From assembly GCF_900128475.1 (NCBI RefSeq), contig NZ_LT635836.1, forward strand, positions 510,526-574,525: a stretch of 64,000 bases of DNA. Direction: 5' to 3'. A program made the translations under genes and the position numbers. Positions 48,203 through 58,132 of this stretch are shown here, piece by piece. Each line of letters opens with the position of its first letter. Position 1 is the stretch's first letter. This DNA comes from Mediterranea massiliensis. GTDB lineage: Bacteria; Bacteroidota; Bacteroidia; Bacteroidales; Bacteroidaceae. The notes beneath the pieces are model-generated. The model did no database searches. It was not told where the DNA came from and saw nothing but the letters and a program-made list of their open reading frames with translations.

Positions 48203-49834
48203 TCAGGAGGACTCCGACACTGCGTCTTTCAAACGATAAAGCAAAACGATATTCGGACAAATTACCCCATCCACACGACAAACTTGGATTGCCAACTGAA
48301 AATGACGGAAGAAATCGAAATGCGTTTCAAAAAACGAGGGTAACATTCCTGTTGTGAGCAAAGGATTCAAAGCCATGGTCTCCATATCTGCCATCAACAC
48401 AAAATCATAAACAGGCGACAACTGTTCCACCATTGCTCCATATACAGGAGAACGTTCCAAACAGTTCTTTTGCTTCAATTCCTTGACATAAGCAGCCAAA
48501 GCATCTTCTTCTGCAGCAATCAACAAACGATTTTGATAAAAAGTAGCATACCCATAAGTTTGTCCACGCTTATCTGCCGCCAATTTTGCAATCAGACAAC
48601 CGGAAGGCAAACGGTAAAGACGCATGCCTCCAATTCCTGTCACAGCCGAAAAATTCTTATAAAAAGGATATTGTCCTTGAGAAATATCATACAAAAGTGT
48701 GTGCAAATCCCTTTGAGCGGCCCCAACATCCTTCAACTCAATCCCCAATACCTGCCTGGGCTTGGCAAAGGAAGAATCGAGTGGAGAAAACGAACAAGAA
48801 ACAACTTGTCCCTGAGCGTGTTCCAACAAATAAGCAACCAATAAATGATCAAAACGTTCTCCCTCGGCAGCAGTCAACGAATCTGCAGCACAATGACTCA
48901 AAACGTGTTGCCAGCCAGCCATGTCTACCGGCAAAGCTTCACATCTATACAATAAAGTAGATTGTGGCAATTCGACTCCTGGAAAACCTGCGACAGGATG
49001 ACATCCGGCAAAAGCATAACGACAAGTATCCGCTGCCGATACGCCATAAGCCGCACCCGCACAATAAATTCCCTCTTCGGACAATTTCATATCAAACTCC
49101 AACCACACATCCCGATAGTCGGCCGAGTCTGCCTGTGGCCTTTCCCCAAGATTCTTCCAACGCAAAAATAAAACAGACTTACGAGCTTCCTGACGGGCCT
49201 GTACAGCAGGACGGAAATTTTCTAAACGAAGCAAAGATTTTCCACTTTTCCAAGTGTCGATAACCTGCTCCACCAACCGCTTCTGAAAACTGACTACCAA
49301 AAAATCGCGTTTCATCCATAACGAAAGAAAGCGTCCGTCGGAAAGAGAATAGATAGATATTTCTTGCCCCCGATAACCGAATGTTTTTGAAGGGAAACTC
49401 GATGAGCCATATTGCTTTATATAGCTTTCCAGCATCTCGCGGTCTTCAAGTCCCAATTTACAATAAAGCACCTGGTCATTTTTTAAATCAGACGGATGGA
49501 AACTGATAAGCATCTCGTTCATCTGGCCACTCAAGCCATGAGGTTCTCTTTCCATCAACATCCGCAGATAACGCTTGACGCAAGAAAACAAATCGGAAGC
49601 ATAAAGGAAATGATGGTCACGACTACAGCCCATACAGTCAATAGCCTCTATGAAGTCCGTCAGTTTGTCTGTCGCAAATACAGCCTCCACATCTTGAGGG
49701 ACCAAAGTACACAAATCGAAATCACGCCGCTCGTCCAACGCATTGAGCCGTACAAACGAATACACACCAAAAGCCATGCACATCAACACGATGCACACAA
49801 TCAAACTAACTCGTATCGAATGGGTTGGCTTCAT
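48203..49834 (-). CDS. Conserved hypothetical membrane-anchored protein
   Basis: This is a 543-residue protein with one N-terminal membrane helix (VSLIVCIVLMCMAFGVYSFV) and a large extracytoplasmic domain. The text is of mixed alpha/beta type, with FDLCTLVPQDVEAVFATDKL and YGYATFYQNRLLIAAEEDAL, which bears a loose likeness to DUF3352-type proteins; I do not claim membership. Several cysteines (CMGCSRDH and others) could form disulfides. The start at 49834 is supported by a -7 box only 24 bases upstream, so the longer frame to 49870 is excluded. It follows the PhnP-like hydrolase gene, and IS1182 sits 27 bases past its stop. Confidence 0.8.
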   Translation of the reverse strand: MKPTHSIRVSLIVCIVLMCMAFGVYSFVRLNALDERRDFDLCTLVPQDVEAVFATDKLTDFIEAIDCMGCSRDHHFLYASDLFSCVKRYLRMLMEREPHGLSGQMNEMLISFHPSDLKNDQVLYCKLGLEDREMLESYIKQYGSSSFPSKTFGYRGQEISIYSLSDGRFLSLWMKRDFLVVSFQKRLVEQVIDTWKSGKSLLRLENFRPAVQARQEARKSVLFLRWKNLGERPQADSADYRDVWLEFDMKLSEEGIYCAGAAYGVSAADTCRYAFAGCHPVAGFPGVELPQSTLLYRCEALPVDMAGWQHVLSHCAADSLTAAEGERFDHLLVAYLLEHAQGQVVSCSFSPLDSSFAKPRQVLGIELKDVGAAQRDLHTLLYDISQGQYPFYKNFSAVTGIGGMRLYRLPSGCLIAKLAADKRGQTYGYATFYQNRLLIAAEEDALAAYVKELKQKNCLERSPVYGAMVEQLSPVYDFVLMADMETMALNPLLTTGMLPSFFETHFDFFRHFQLAIQVCRVDGVICPNIVLLYRLKDAVSESS

Positions 49835-49857
49835 AGGCGCTCCAGCTTTTCTGTTTG

Positions 49858-49865
49858 CAAAAATA
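49858..49865 (-). promoter_or_regulatory. -7 promoter box of the hypothetical membrane protein gene
   Basis: On the minus strand TATTTTTG fits TAnnTTTG. Transcription would start near 49851, leaving a 17-nt leader and ruling out the start at 49870. Confidence 0.55.
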
Positions 49866-49905
49866 AACAAAATTGCTAACGAAGCGAAATCTGCGCCAAA
49901 AAAAA

Positions 49906-50673
49906 TTAAAACTTTATTTTTAATCCATCATAAGCGAAATGCACATGGGGAGGAAGATGACGACTAATCTCCGCATGTAAACCAGCATGATGACTCATGT
50001 GAATAAAATAAGTTTCACGGGCACCAATACGAGCCGCCGCTTCCAAGGCCTGGGATATACATTGATGTGTGCCATGGGGTTCCACACGCAGCGCATTCAT
50101 CACCAAGACATCTATCCCCTTCAACAATTCATAAGAAGCATAGGGCATCGTGAGCATATCCGTCACATATCCCAAACGCCCTCCGATCCGATACCCCAAA
50201 ATGGGCAGACGACCATGCATTACCTGGAAAGGCCATATCTCTGTATTTTTTATAAGAAAAGGCTTCCCAGCCTTTACTTCGTTCAAATCAATGCGAGGTA
50301 CTCCCGGATATTTGTGTTCCACAAAACAATATGGCATACGCATACGTAAATGTTCTGCCGTATACGTATCTGAAAAAACGGGAATTTCACCAAAACGACA
50401 GAAAGGACGCAAGTCGTCCAACCCTCCCACATGGTCATAGTGTTCATGCGTTATCAGTACACCATCAATGGCACCAAACCACGATGAACGCATCATCTGC
50501 TCTCTGAAGTCAGGACCACAATCTATCAAAATTGTCGTCCCCTCATCCGTATGCAATAAAGCCGAAGCTCGAAGTCTGTTGTCACGCGGATCACCCGAAG
50601 TACATACAGGACATGTACACCCTACCTCTGGTACTCCTGTCGAGGTTCCACTACCCAAAATTCTCAATTCCAC
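49906..50673 (-). CDS. PhnP-like metallo-beta-lactamase-fold hydrolase
   Basis: This 255-residue MBL-fold protein is closest in pattern to PhnP-type phosphodiesterases. The start LRILGSGTSTGVPEVGCTCP contains the Cys-x-Cys-x2-Cys group (CTCPVC) seen in PhnP. Metal ligands are in VLITHEHYDHVGGLDDLRPF, with further His in VMHGRLPILGYRIG and FIHMSHHAGL. The substrate is probably a cyclic or simple phosphodiester, but there are no phosphonate genes near. The start codon is GTG at 50673; no ATG is near. It lies 30 bases after murB and is likely co-transcribed with it. Confidence 0.9.
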   Translation of the reverse strand: MELRILGSGTSTGVPEVGCTCPVCTSGDPRDNRLRASALLHTDEGTTILIDCGPDFREQMMRSSWFGAIDGVLITHEHYDHVGGLDDLRPFCRFGEIPVFSDTYTAEHLRMRMPYCFVEHKYPGVPRIDLNEVKAGKPFLIKNTEIWPFQVMHGRLPILGYRIGGRLGYVTDMLTMPYASYELLKGIDVLVMNALRVEPHGTHQCISQALEAAARIGARETYFIHMSHHAGLHAEISRHLPPHVHFAYDGLKIKF

Positions 50674-50703
50674 TGTTATATCAAAATTAAATAGTTTCTT
50701 CCA

Positions 50704-51705
50704 TTAGAGGAAATTTACCTCCGGCCGAATGGTAATCCCAAATTTATCGGCCACCGATTTCTGTACCGCTTCAGCCAATGCCAGAATATCTGCTCCCTGA
50801 GCTCCTCCCAAGTTAACAAGTACCAATGCCTGCTTGTCATGCACAGCCGCCCGCCCCAAAGCTCGTCCTTTCCACCCGGCTTGCTCTATCAACCATCCGG
50901 CAGGTATCTTTACATGATCAGAATCCACTTCATAACAAGGCATATCAGCAAAACGCGTGTGCAATTCCACGTATTGCTCACGTGAAACAATAGGATTCAT
51001 AAAGAAACTACCGGCATTGCCACGTTCCGAAGGATCGGGCAACTTACTACGACGAATGTCAATGACAGCTTGACGAACAGCACCTGAAGTCACTTTTTCT
51101 TCATGAGAGAGCTGTTGTCGTACATTCCCATAATCAAGGATAAAATAAGGATGCTTGCTTAATCGAAAATTTACATAAAGGATAAACACCGACTTCATGG
51201 ACGGAGACTTGAACAAGCTATCGCGATAAGCGTATGCACACTCCGAAGCACGATAAGTTCTTTTTACCCCATAGACATCCATCGTTTCAACGGAATCTAT
51301 CAGGTCACATACCTCCACACCATAAGCACCGATATTCTGAACGGCGGCCGCTCCCACTTCTCCTGGAATAAGTGAAAGATTTTCAGCTCCGTACCAGTTT
51401 TGTTCCACACAATGACACACAAAGTCATCCCACACGACACCACTGCCTACACGTACTTCCACCCAATTCCGATTTTCATAAGTCACTTCTATGCTTCGAA
51501 TCGCGGAATGAAGAAAAGTCCAGTCATAATATTTTTGAGTTAAAAGCAAATTGCTTCCTCTGCCTATACAAAAATAAGGGCGCAAGGAAAATATGCCATC
51601 GGCTACCAACTGCTTCAAATCCGCTTCAGAAGCAAATTCCAAAAACTCAGCGGTCGTGGCCTCTATGCCAAACGTATTATGCGGCAACAATGAAAAATTC
51701 TTCAT
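50704..51705 (-). CDS. murB: UDP-N-acetylenolpyruvoylglucosamine reductase
   Basis: MurB uses NADPH and FAD to form UDP-N-acetylmuramate, the second committed step of peptidoglycan synthesis. The 333 residues show the FAD-binding [20 protein letters not shown], the type I substrate segment [20 protein letters not shown], the catalytic serine in [14 protein letters not shown] and the ending [12 protein letters not shown] with its Glu. It is 6 bases downstream of the DUF4348 gene and 30 upstream of the PhnP-like gene. Confidence 0.97.
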   Translation of the reverse strand: MKNFSLLPHNTFGIEATTAEFLEFASEADLKQLVADGIFSLRPYFCIGRGSNLLLTQKYYDWTFLHSAIRSIEVTYENRNWVEVRVGSGVVWDDFVCHCVEQNWYGAENLSLIPGEVGAAAVQNIGAYGVEVCDLIDSVETMDVYGVKRTYRASECAYAYRDSLFKSPSMKSVFILYVNFRLSKHPYFILDYGNVRQQLSHEEKVTSGAVRQAVIDIRRSKLPDPSERGNAGSFFMNPIVSREQYVELHTRFADMPCYEVDSDHVKIPAGWLIEQAGWKGRALGRAAVHDKQALVLVNLGGAQGADILALAEAVQKSVADKFGITIRPEVNFL

Positions 51706-51711
51706 AACATA

Positions 51712-52569
51712 TTAAATCCCTGTATCTTCATATTTATAGAGTTCCCACTCTCCTCCTCTCCGCCGAAAGTAAAAGACTGTCGAATAGCCGTTACTCATGC
51801 CATTAACCTTCAAAATTTTGTTAGAAGAATGATCATCGTTCTTCTGACCATAGTCAATATTGGAAAGACGGTCAGCAGGCAAAGCTGGCCTGAACACATA
51901 CCACTGATCTATATCCAATGTCGTTTCCAAAATAGAAAACTCATCATCGGGATCTACCGTAACAAATGTCAACGGTTCATGAATATGTTCCCGCTGATAT
52001 ACACTGTCAACAGCAAAACGTGCATAAAAAGAAGCAAAATCCTGCTCATCGTCATGCTCATCTTCCAACTTACGCAAGTTAATGGCTTCCAGCATCCACA
52101 CACCCTTGTTGCGCTCAAAATAGTAACGCTTCATCGTCCTCGTTTTAAGATAAATCCATTCTACCTGAACCGATGTCAAAGATGTATCGCCTACCAGTTC
52201 CATATCCTCTTCATTGTCAAAAAGTAAGGTATAGCAGGTCTGATCAGCGAACAGAGGATCGTGTTTCCAATACTTTTTTTCAATTTTCAGCGGCGTATCA
52301 CCTTTGTAATAGGGCAGAGGAAACACTGTACGCTGCCGCTGAAATGCTGTATCTGTAGCATAATAAAAAATAAAATCATCGAAAAGTTCATCCGCCTCTA
52401 TTGGCTTAGGTACTTCTTCCACTGGCTCTGCCACCAATGTATCGACCTGCCCGGAACGGGCCGAATCAACCATAGCGGATATTGAACGGAAAGAGTCGAT
52501 GTTCGACTTCGGGTTCTTACAAGCGAACACGCAGACGAACATCGAAACTCCCAATAATATTTTTCTCAT
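51712..52569 (-). CDS. DUF4348 lipoprotein
   Basis: This is a 285-residue exported lipoprotein with lipobox Cys17 (MFVCVFACKNPKS). The DUF4348 core is recognised by LFDDFIFYYATDTAFQRQRT, FPLPYYKGD, then WIYLKTRTMKRYYFERNKGV and FASFYARFAVDSVYQREHIH. The family is Bacteroidetes-specific and without known function. It lies 28 bases after tdh and 6 bases before murB, so it is transcribed with both, though their tasks differ. Confidence 0.85.
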   Translation of the reverse strand: MRKILLGVSMFVCVFACKNPKSNIDSFRSISAMVDSARSGQVDTLVAEPVEEVPKPIEADELFDDFIFYYATDTAFQRQRTVFPLPYYKGDTPLKIEKKYWKHDPLFADQTCYTLLFDNEEDMELVGDTSLTSVQVEWIYLKTRTMKRYYFERNKGVWMLEAINLRKLEDEHDDEQDFASFYARFAVDSVYQREHIHEPLTFVTVDPDDEFSILETTLDIDQWYVFRPALPADRLSNIDYGQKNDDHSSNKILKVNGMSNGYSTVFYFRRRGGEWELYKYEDTGI

Positions 52570-52597
52570 ATTTATTATTCTGACAGATCTCTCACTA

Positions 52598-53554
52598 TCA
52601 CTTGTTAAACTTGATTTTCAGCTTCTCAAGCATATCAACGGTCATTGATTCAAGATCGTATTGAGGCTTCCAATCCCACTCGGCACGAGCACAACTGTCA
52701 TCCATGCAATCAGGCCAGCTATCCGCAATGGCCTGTTTCAACGGATCAACTTCATACACCATTTCAAAATCGGGTACATGTTTCTTGATGGCCGCATAAA
52801 TGGTTTCGGGAGCAAAACTCATGGATGCAATATTGAAAGCATTACGATGCTTCAAACGAGAAGGATCAGCCTCCATCAAAGAAATCGCCGCATTCAGCGC
52901 ATCCGGCATATACATCATATCCATCAGTGTACCTTCCTTAATCGGACAAACGAACCTTTCACCCTTTACGGCCGAATAATAGATATCTACAGCATAATCC
53001 GTAGTACCTCCTCCCGGAGGAGTCACATTCGAAATGATACCCGGGAAACGAACGGCACGAGTGTCCACCCCATATTTCGTATGGTAATAATCACTCAGCA
53101 ATTCAGTTGTCACCTTACTGACACCGTACATCGTACGCGGACGTTGGATTGTATCTTGAGGAGTCATTACATGAGGCGTTTCCAAACCGAAGGAGCCAAT
53201 GGAACTTGGGGTAAACACTGCACAATGGTAAACACGTGCCACTTCCAAAACATTCCACAACCCGTCAATGCCTATCTTCCAAGCCAAACGGGGCTTGCTC
53301 TCGGCTACAACAGAAAGCAAAGCTGCCAAGTTATAAATTGAATCAATCTTATATTCCTTTACAGCAGCCTCAATAGCACTATAATCTGTCACATCGACCA
53401 CAGCACAGGGGCCGCTTTCTTTCAGCTCCCCCTTAGGTTCGGCACCTGTGATATAACCGGCAACTACATGCTCATTGCCATAACGCTTGCGCAGCTCCAT
53501 CGTAAGCTCCGAGCCTATCTGGCCGGTAGCTCCAATTACCAAGATATTTTTCAT
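52598..53554 (-). CDS. tdh: L-threonine 3-dehydrogenase (epimerase-fold type)
   Basis: This enzyme oxidises L-threonine to 2-amino-3-ketobutyrate with NAD. The 318-residue extended short-chain dehydrogenase has the NAD loop KNILVIGATGQIGSELTMEL, the active-site YGVSKVTTELLSDYYHTKYG with Tyr and Lys, and the family RFPGIISNVTPPGGGTTDYA segment that marks SDR-type threonine dehydrogenases. The ATG at 53554 starts the Rossmann strand. It is divergent from kbl, whose product finishes the same pathway. A -7 box lies at 53607-53600. Confidence 0.94.
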   Translation of the reverse strand: MKNILVIGATGQIGSELTMELRKRYGNEHVVAGYITGAEPKGELKESGPCAVVDVTDYSAIEAAVKEYKIDSIYNLAALLSVVAESKPRLAWKIGIDGLWNVLEVARVYHCAVFTPSSIGSFGLETPHVMTPQDTIQRPRTMYGVSKVTTELLSDYYHTKYGVDTRAVRFPGIISNVTPPGGGTTDYAVDIYYSAVKGERFVCPIKEGTLMDMMYMPDALNAAISLMEADPSRLKHRNAFNIASMSFAPETIYAAIKKHVPDFEMVYEVDPLKQAIADSWPDCMDDSCARAEWDWKPQYDLESMTVDMLEKLKIKFNK

Positions 53555-53599
53555 TTCGAACAATTATAAAGTTAGAGAGTCTCATTTAATAAAGACATG

Positions 53600-53607
53600 C
53601 AAAGATA
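53600..53607 (-). promoter_or_regulatory. -7 promoter box of tdh
   Basis: On the minus strand TATCTTTG ends 46 bases before the tdh ATG at 53554. Confidence 0.6.
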
Positions 53608-53715
53608 CGCACTTTTTTTTCGAATTTCTATCTTTCTGATATTGTTTATTTCGATAAAAATGATGTTCTTTGCAGTACATGTAACTATTTGCAGAAATCT
53701 CTAAAGAAAAATGTT

Positions 53716-54903
53716 ATGTATGGTAAAATGAAAGAATATCTCAGCCAGACACTTACTGAGATTAAAGACGCCGGACTTTATAAAGAAGAACGTCTGATTG
53801 AAAGTGCACAACAAGCCGCTATTACAGTGAAAGGCAAAGAAGTCCTGAATTTCTGCGCCAATAACTACCTGGGCCTGTCCAACCATCCACGACTCATCGC
53901 AGCCGCACAAAAGATGATGGACCGCCGTGGTTACGGTATGTCGTCCGTCCGCTTTATCTGTGGTACGCAAGACATTCATAAAGAACTGGAAGCCGCCATT
54001 TCCGACTATTTCCACACAGAAGACACCATTCTATATGCCGCCTGCTTTGATGCCAATGGCGGTGTATTCGAACCTTTGTTCACAGAAGAAGATGCTATTA
54101 TCTCCGACTCACTGAACCACGCATCCATCATCGACGGTGTACGCTTATGCAAGGCCAAACGTTATCGTTATGCCAACGCCGACATGGCTGACCTCGAACG
54201 TTGTCTTAAGGAAGCGCAAGCCCAGCGTTTCCGCATCATCGTGACAGACGGTGTTTTCTCCATGGATGGCAACGTAGCCCCGATGGACAAAATTTGTGAC
54301 TTGGCTGAAAAATATGACGCACTGGTCATGGTAGACGAGTCACACTCCGCAGGCGTAGTAGGAGCAACTGGCCACGGAGTCAGTGAGTTATATAATACAT
54401 ACGGACGTATAGACATTTACACAGGAACCTTGGGTAAGGCTTTTGGCGGTGCCATGGGTGGGTTCACCACTGGCCGCAAGGAAATTATTGACTTGCTGCG
54501 CCAACGCAGCCGTCCATATCTTTTCTCCAATTCAGTTGCACCGGCCGTTATTGGCGCCAGTCTTGAAGTGTTCAAGATGCTGAAAGAAAGCAATGCATTA
54601 CACGACAAGTTGGTTGAGAACGTAAATTATTTCCGCGACCAGATGACTGCTGCCGGATTTGATATCAAACCAACTCAAAGTGCCATCTGTGCCGTCATGC
54701 TTTACGATGCAAAATTATCTCAAGTCTATGCAGCCCGCATGCAAGAAGAAGGAATTTACGTCACCGGTTTCTATTATCCGGTTGTACCTAAAGGGCAAGC
54801 CCGTATCCGCGTACAAATTTCTGCCGGACACGAAAAAGCCCACTTGGATAAATGCATAGCAGCTTTCATCAAAGTAGGCAAAGAATTGGGAGTACTGAAA
54901 TAA
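53716..54903 (+). CDS. kbl: Glycine C-acetyltransferase (2-amino-3-ketobutyrate CoA ligase)
   Basis: Kbl splits 2-amino-3-ketobutyrate with CoA into glycine and acetyl-CoA. The 395-residue PLP enzyme of the alpha-oxoamine synthase group has LNFCANNYLGLSNHPRLI, the PLP-stacking CFDANGGVFEPLF region, VDESHSAGVVGATGHG and the Schiff-base lysine in GTLGKAFGGAMGGFTTGR. The ATG at 53716 (MYGKMKEYLSQTL) is preferred; 53728 is possible. Head-to-head with tdh, it completes threonine breakdown to glycine. A terminator follows at 54929-54961. Confidence 0.96.
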   Translation: MYGKMKEYLSQTLTEIKDAGLYKEERLIESAQQAAITVKGKEVLNFCANNYLGLSNHPRLIAAAQKMMDRRGYGMSSVRFICGTQDIHKELEAAISDYFHTEDTILYAACFDANGGVFEPLFTEEDAIISDSLNHASIIDGVRLCKAKRYRYANADMADLERCLKEAQAQRFRIIVTDGVFSMDGNVAPMDKICDLAEKYDALVMVDESHSAGVVGATGHGVSELYNTYGRIDIYTGTLGKAFGGAMGGFTTGRKEIIDLLRQRSRPYLFSNSVAPAVIGASLEVFKMLKESNALHDKLVENVNYFRDQMTAAGFDIKPTQSAICAVMLYDAKLSQVYAARMQEEGIYVTGFYYPVVPKGQARIRVQISAGHEKAHLDKCIAAFIKVGKELGVLK

Positions 54904-54928
54904 TCTGTTGAATACCCACAAAACAAAT

Positions 54929-54961
54929 AGCCCGGAGCTTGACATCTGTCATCTCCGGGCT
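54929..54961. terminator. Two-way terminator between kbl and ferritin gene
   Basis: A perfect 9-bp stem AGCCCGGAG/CTCCGGGCT has a 15-base loop, followed by AATTTTATT on the plus strand. It serves the convergent kbl and ferritin genes. Confidence 0.8.
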
Positions 54962-54987
54962 AATTTTATTAAGGATAAAACCAAATC

Positions 54988-55470
54988 TTATTGACGCTCA
55001 CCCAGCTTGGAATCTACATAATACAAGTTTGAATTTCCTGCTCTCTTGATCATTTCAACAATGTTGGATGCTGTGGCTTCCTCTTCAACTTGTTCACGCA
55101 CATAGCCCCACAAGAAATCCTGTGTAGCCTTATCGCGTTCAGCAGCTGCGACATCAACCAGATCGTCAATCATCTTCGATACACGGCATTCATGCTTATA
55201 TACTTGCTCAAACACCTCAAGCGGAGTACCGAAATCATTCGGTACTACATCAATCTTATCCACACGAGCAGCTCCACCACGCTTAATGACATAAGAAGCC
55301 ATATCAAAAGCATGCTGATGTTCCTCAAACGATTGTTTCTTCAACCAGCTGGCCATACCGTTATATCCCTCTTTCTCCATAAAGAAAGACATGGCCAAAT
55401 AAAGATTGGCAGACCACATTTCAGCAGTAATCTGTTCATTGATAGCGTTCTGTAATTTTTCCGAAATCAT
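54988..55470 (-). CDS. ftnA: Ferritin (non-haem)
   Basis: Ferritin oxidises ferrous iron and stores it as a mineral inside a 24-subunit shell. The 160 residues form the four-helix bundle with the ferroxidase ligands in AEMWSANLYLAMSFFMEKEG (Glu) and FEEHQHAFDMASYVIKRGG (Glu, His), plus REQVEEEATASNIVEMIKRA. It is a single gene. A -7-like box TATATTTG is at 55509-55502. In Bacteroides ferritin is induced by iron and oxidants, but no regulator site is identified here. Confidence 0.96.
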   Translation of the reverse strand: MISEKLQNAINEQITAEMWSANLYLAMSFFMEKEGYNGMASWLKKQSFEEHQHAFDMASYVIKRGGAARVDKIDVVPNDFGTPLEVFEQVYKHECRVSKMIDDLVDVAAAERDKATQDFLWGYVREQVEEEATASNIVEMIKRAGNSNLYYVDSKLGERQ

Positions 55471-55501
55471 ATCTGTTTGTTTTTTAAAATTGTAAACATT
55501 A

Positions 55502-55509
55502 CAAATATA
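55502..55509 (-). promoter_or_regulatory. -7 promoter box of ferritin gene
   Basis: On the minus strand TATATTTG fits TAnnTTTG, 31 bases upstream of the ATG at 55470. Confidence 0.5.
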
Positions 55510-55590
55510 GCAAGTTAGTTCTAATATTGTCCTAACTATAACATTTTTTAAACAAAAGTATTTTTAGTGACCTATCCACTAGCTTCTTTA

Positions 55591-56751
55591 TTATACAAAT
55601 TCATCCGAAAGGTAACCTTGAGGCAACTCACGGCAATTATATCGGGAAGCCATAATCTCACCATAAGCCCCAGCCGAACGAATAGCCAAGTAATCGCCAC
55701 GCTTCACCGCATTGAGATCAACTGCCTTCCCGAAGACATCAGAAGATTCACAAATGGGACCTACCACATCATAAGTCTGTACCGGAGCATCGGATGAAAT
55801 ATTCTCTATTTTGTGATACGCCTGATACAAAGCCGGGCGTATCAAATCGGTCATACCTGCATCCAAAATGGCAAACTGCTTGTTGGTACCCTGTTTGACG
55901 TAAAGTACACGAGAAATAAGCGAACCACATTGTCCTACCACAGAACGTCCCAATTCAAAATGAAGCGTCTGATAAGAGCGCAACTTCAAATGATCAGCAT
56001 ACGTCTTAAAATAGGATGCAAAATCCGGAATAGGCTGACGATTTGGATGCTGGTAATCGATACCCAAGCCTCCTCCTACATTAATATGGCTGACCCGAAT
56101 ACGATGCGCCTCCAACTTATCCAACAGTTCATTGACCCGATTGCATAGAGCCACAAAGTCACCCATATCCAATATTTGGGAGCCGATATGGAAATGCAAA
56201 CCGACGAATTCCACATGCTCCATCGAAGCTGCAATTTCTATTACTTTTTCCATATCGTTCATGCTGATACCAAATTTGTTCTCAGCCAATCCCGTTGTAA
56301 TATTGGCATGCGTATGTGCTCCCACATTGGGATTAATGCGGAAAGCTACACGAGCAACTTTCCCTTTAGCAGCGGCCACCTCATTAATGACTTCCAATTC
56401 GGGTATAGACTCCACATTGAAACAGAAGATGTTATAGTCCAATCCCAATTCTATTTCCCAATCAGCCTTCCCCACACCGGCATATACAATTTTACCCGTG
56501 GGAAAGCCCGCCTTCACTGTTGCCTGAATTTCACCGCCACTCACACAATCAACTCCCAAGCCGCTCTCACGAATAACGGTCAGCACCTTAGGATTGGCGT
56601 TAGCTTTCACGGCATAATGGACTACAAAATTCTCATAGCGTGCCACTTCTGCACGAATCGTCTCCAGCGTCTTGCGTAACACCTCCGTATCATAATAATA
56701 GAAAGGAGTGCGTACTGCGCCGAATTTATCCAAAGGAAAATGTCCTTTCAT
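55591..56751 (-). CDS. lysA: Diaminopimelate decarboxylase
   Basis: LysA makes L-lysine from meso-diaminopimelate. The 386-residue fold type III PLP enzyme has the PLP lysine in FVVHYAVKANANPKVL, the GVDCVSGGEIQATVKAGFPT strand, VGLHFHIGSQILDMG, the glycine-rich INVGGGLGIDYQ and the active-site ICESSDVFG with Cys. The ATG at 56751 gives the family start, 19 bases after the lysC stop. Last gene of the lysC-lysA pair. Confidence 0.96.
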   Translation of the reverse strand: MKGHFPLDKFGAVRTPFYYYDTEVLRKTLETIRAEVARYENFVVHYAVKANANPKVLTVIRESGLGVDCVSGGEIQATVKAGFPTGKIVYAGVGKADWEIELGLDYNIFCFNVESIPELEVINEVAAAKGKVARVAFRINPNVGAHTHANITTGLAENKFGISMNDMEKVIEIAASMEHVEFVGLHFHIGSQILDMGDFVALCNRVNELLDKLEAHRIRVSHINVGGGLGIDYQHPNRQPIPDFASYFKTYADHLKLRSYQTLHFELGRSVVGQCGSLISRVLYVKQGTNKQFAILDAGMTDLIRPALYQAYHKIENISSDAPVQTYDVVGPICESSDVFGKAVDLNAVKRGDYLAIRSAGAYGEIMASRYNCRELPQGYLSDEFV

Positions 56752-56770
56752 ACAGTCCCTATTCTCCCTC

Positions 56771-58090
56771 TTAGTTTTCACCAAACAAAGCGGCACTCAA
56801 AGACTGCAATGCCCGTTTCTTATCTTCTTCACGTATCAGGAAGGATATGTTATAATTGCTTCCACCAAAAGAAATCATGCGTACAGGTATGTCGCGCATA
56901 GCATCGAGTGCTTTGGCCTCAAATCCGACATTTTCCCATTCCAAATCACCTACTACGCAAATGATACACATGTTGCGGTCAACAGTAACGGTTCCATATT
57001 TCTTCAAATCATCCAAAATTTCATTCAGATGTTTTACATTATCTATTGACACCGACACGCCCACTTCCGATGTACAAATCATATCAATGGAAGTCTGATA
57101 GCTTTCAAATATCTCGAATACCTTACGCAAAAAACCATAAGCCAACAACATGCGGCTCGATTTGATTTTAATGGCCGTAATATTATCCTTAGCTGCCACA
57201 GCCTTGATTTTGCCCTTCTCCGTATCGTTGGAAATCAACGTACCCGGAGCAGACGGATCCATTGTATTCAGCAGGCGCACAGGAATATTGGCATACTTAG
57301 CCGGTTGGATGCAGGTCGGGTGCAGAATTTTGGCTCCGAAATAAGCCAATTCGGCAGCCTCTTCAAACTGGAGCTGACGGACGGGAGACGTTTTGTCGAC
57401 TACACGCGGGTCGTTGTTGTGCATGCCGTCGATATCAGTCCAAATCTGAATTTCTTCAGCATTGATGGCTGCTCCAATCAAAGATGCCGTATAGTCACTG
57501 CCTCCACGTTGCAAATTGTCAATCTCGCCATAGGCATTGCGACAGATAAAGCCTTGGGTAATATAGATGTCGGCTTCAGGATAAAGTTCGAGCTGGGCCT
57601 GCAATTTTTCACGAATGTAAACAGGATCAGGCTCAGCATTCTTGTCCGTACGCATAAATTCCAACGCAGGAAGCAATACAGACTTTACGCCGCACTCCTG
57701 AAGATAAAAATTCATCATACCGGTAGAAATCAGTTCACCTTGAGCCAGTACAACTTTTTCCTCAAACAGGGTAAACAAATCCTTCGTGTACGAACGGATA
57801 TAGTCAAAATGTGACTTAACAAGTTCCAGACACTTCTTTTTATATTCATCGGTCGAATAGAGTTCATCAATATGCCGGCGGTACTGACTTTCCAGCTTAT
57901 TGATAATTTCATTGGCTCCTTCCGGATTCTTCTTATACAGATAATCGGAAATTTCGACCAACGTGTTTGTAGTGCCCGACATGGCAGACAATACCACAAT
58001 CTTGCGTTCGCCGTCAGTAATCAATTTGGCCACTTCCTTCATCCGCTGGGCCGAACCTACCGACGTACCTCCAAACTTTAATACTTTCAT
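56771..58090 (-). CDS. lysC: Aspartate kinase
   Basis: LysC phosphorylates aspartate, the first step to lysine, threonine and methionine. The 439 residues have MKVLKFGGTSVGSAQRMKEV, the substrate loop YGEIDNLQRGGSDYTASLIG, IWTDIDGMHNNDPRVVD and two ACT regulatory domains at the C-terminus (AIKIKSSRMLLAYGFLRKVF and CIICVVGDLEWENVGFEAKA). It is monofunctional, with no fused homoserine dehydrogenase. It precedes lysA by 19 bases and follows ftsE by 42, so lysine feedback on this copy is likely. Confidence 0.96.
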   Translation of the reverse strand: MKVLKFGGTSVGSAQRMKEVAKLITDGERKIVVLSAMSGTTNTLVEISDYLYKKNPEGANEIINKLESQYRRHIDELYSTDEYKKKCLELVKSHFDYIRSYTKDLFTLFEEKVVLAQGELISTGMMNFYLQECGVKSVLLPALEFMRTDKNAEPDPVYIREKLQAQLELYPEADIYITQGFICRNAYGEIDNLQRGGSDYTASLIGAAINAEEIQIWTDIDGMHNNDPRVVDKTSPVRQLQFEEAAELAYFGAKILHPTCIQPAKYANIPVRLLNTMDPSAPGTLISNDTEKGKIKAVAAKDNITAIKIKSSRMLLAYGFLRKVFEIFESYQTSIDMICTSEVGVSVSIDNVKHLNEILDDLKKYGTVTVDRNMCIICVVGDLEWENVGFEAKALDAMRDIPVRMISFGGSNYNISFLIREEDKKRALQSLSAALFGEN

Positions 58091-58132
58091 TTTTTCTTCT
58101 TGTTAAGTTGTTAAACTATTTATTTTCTATTT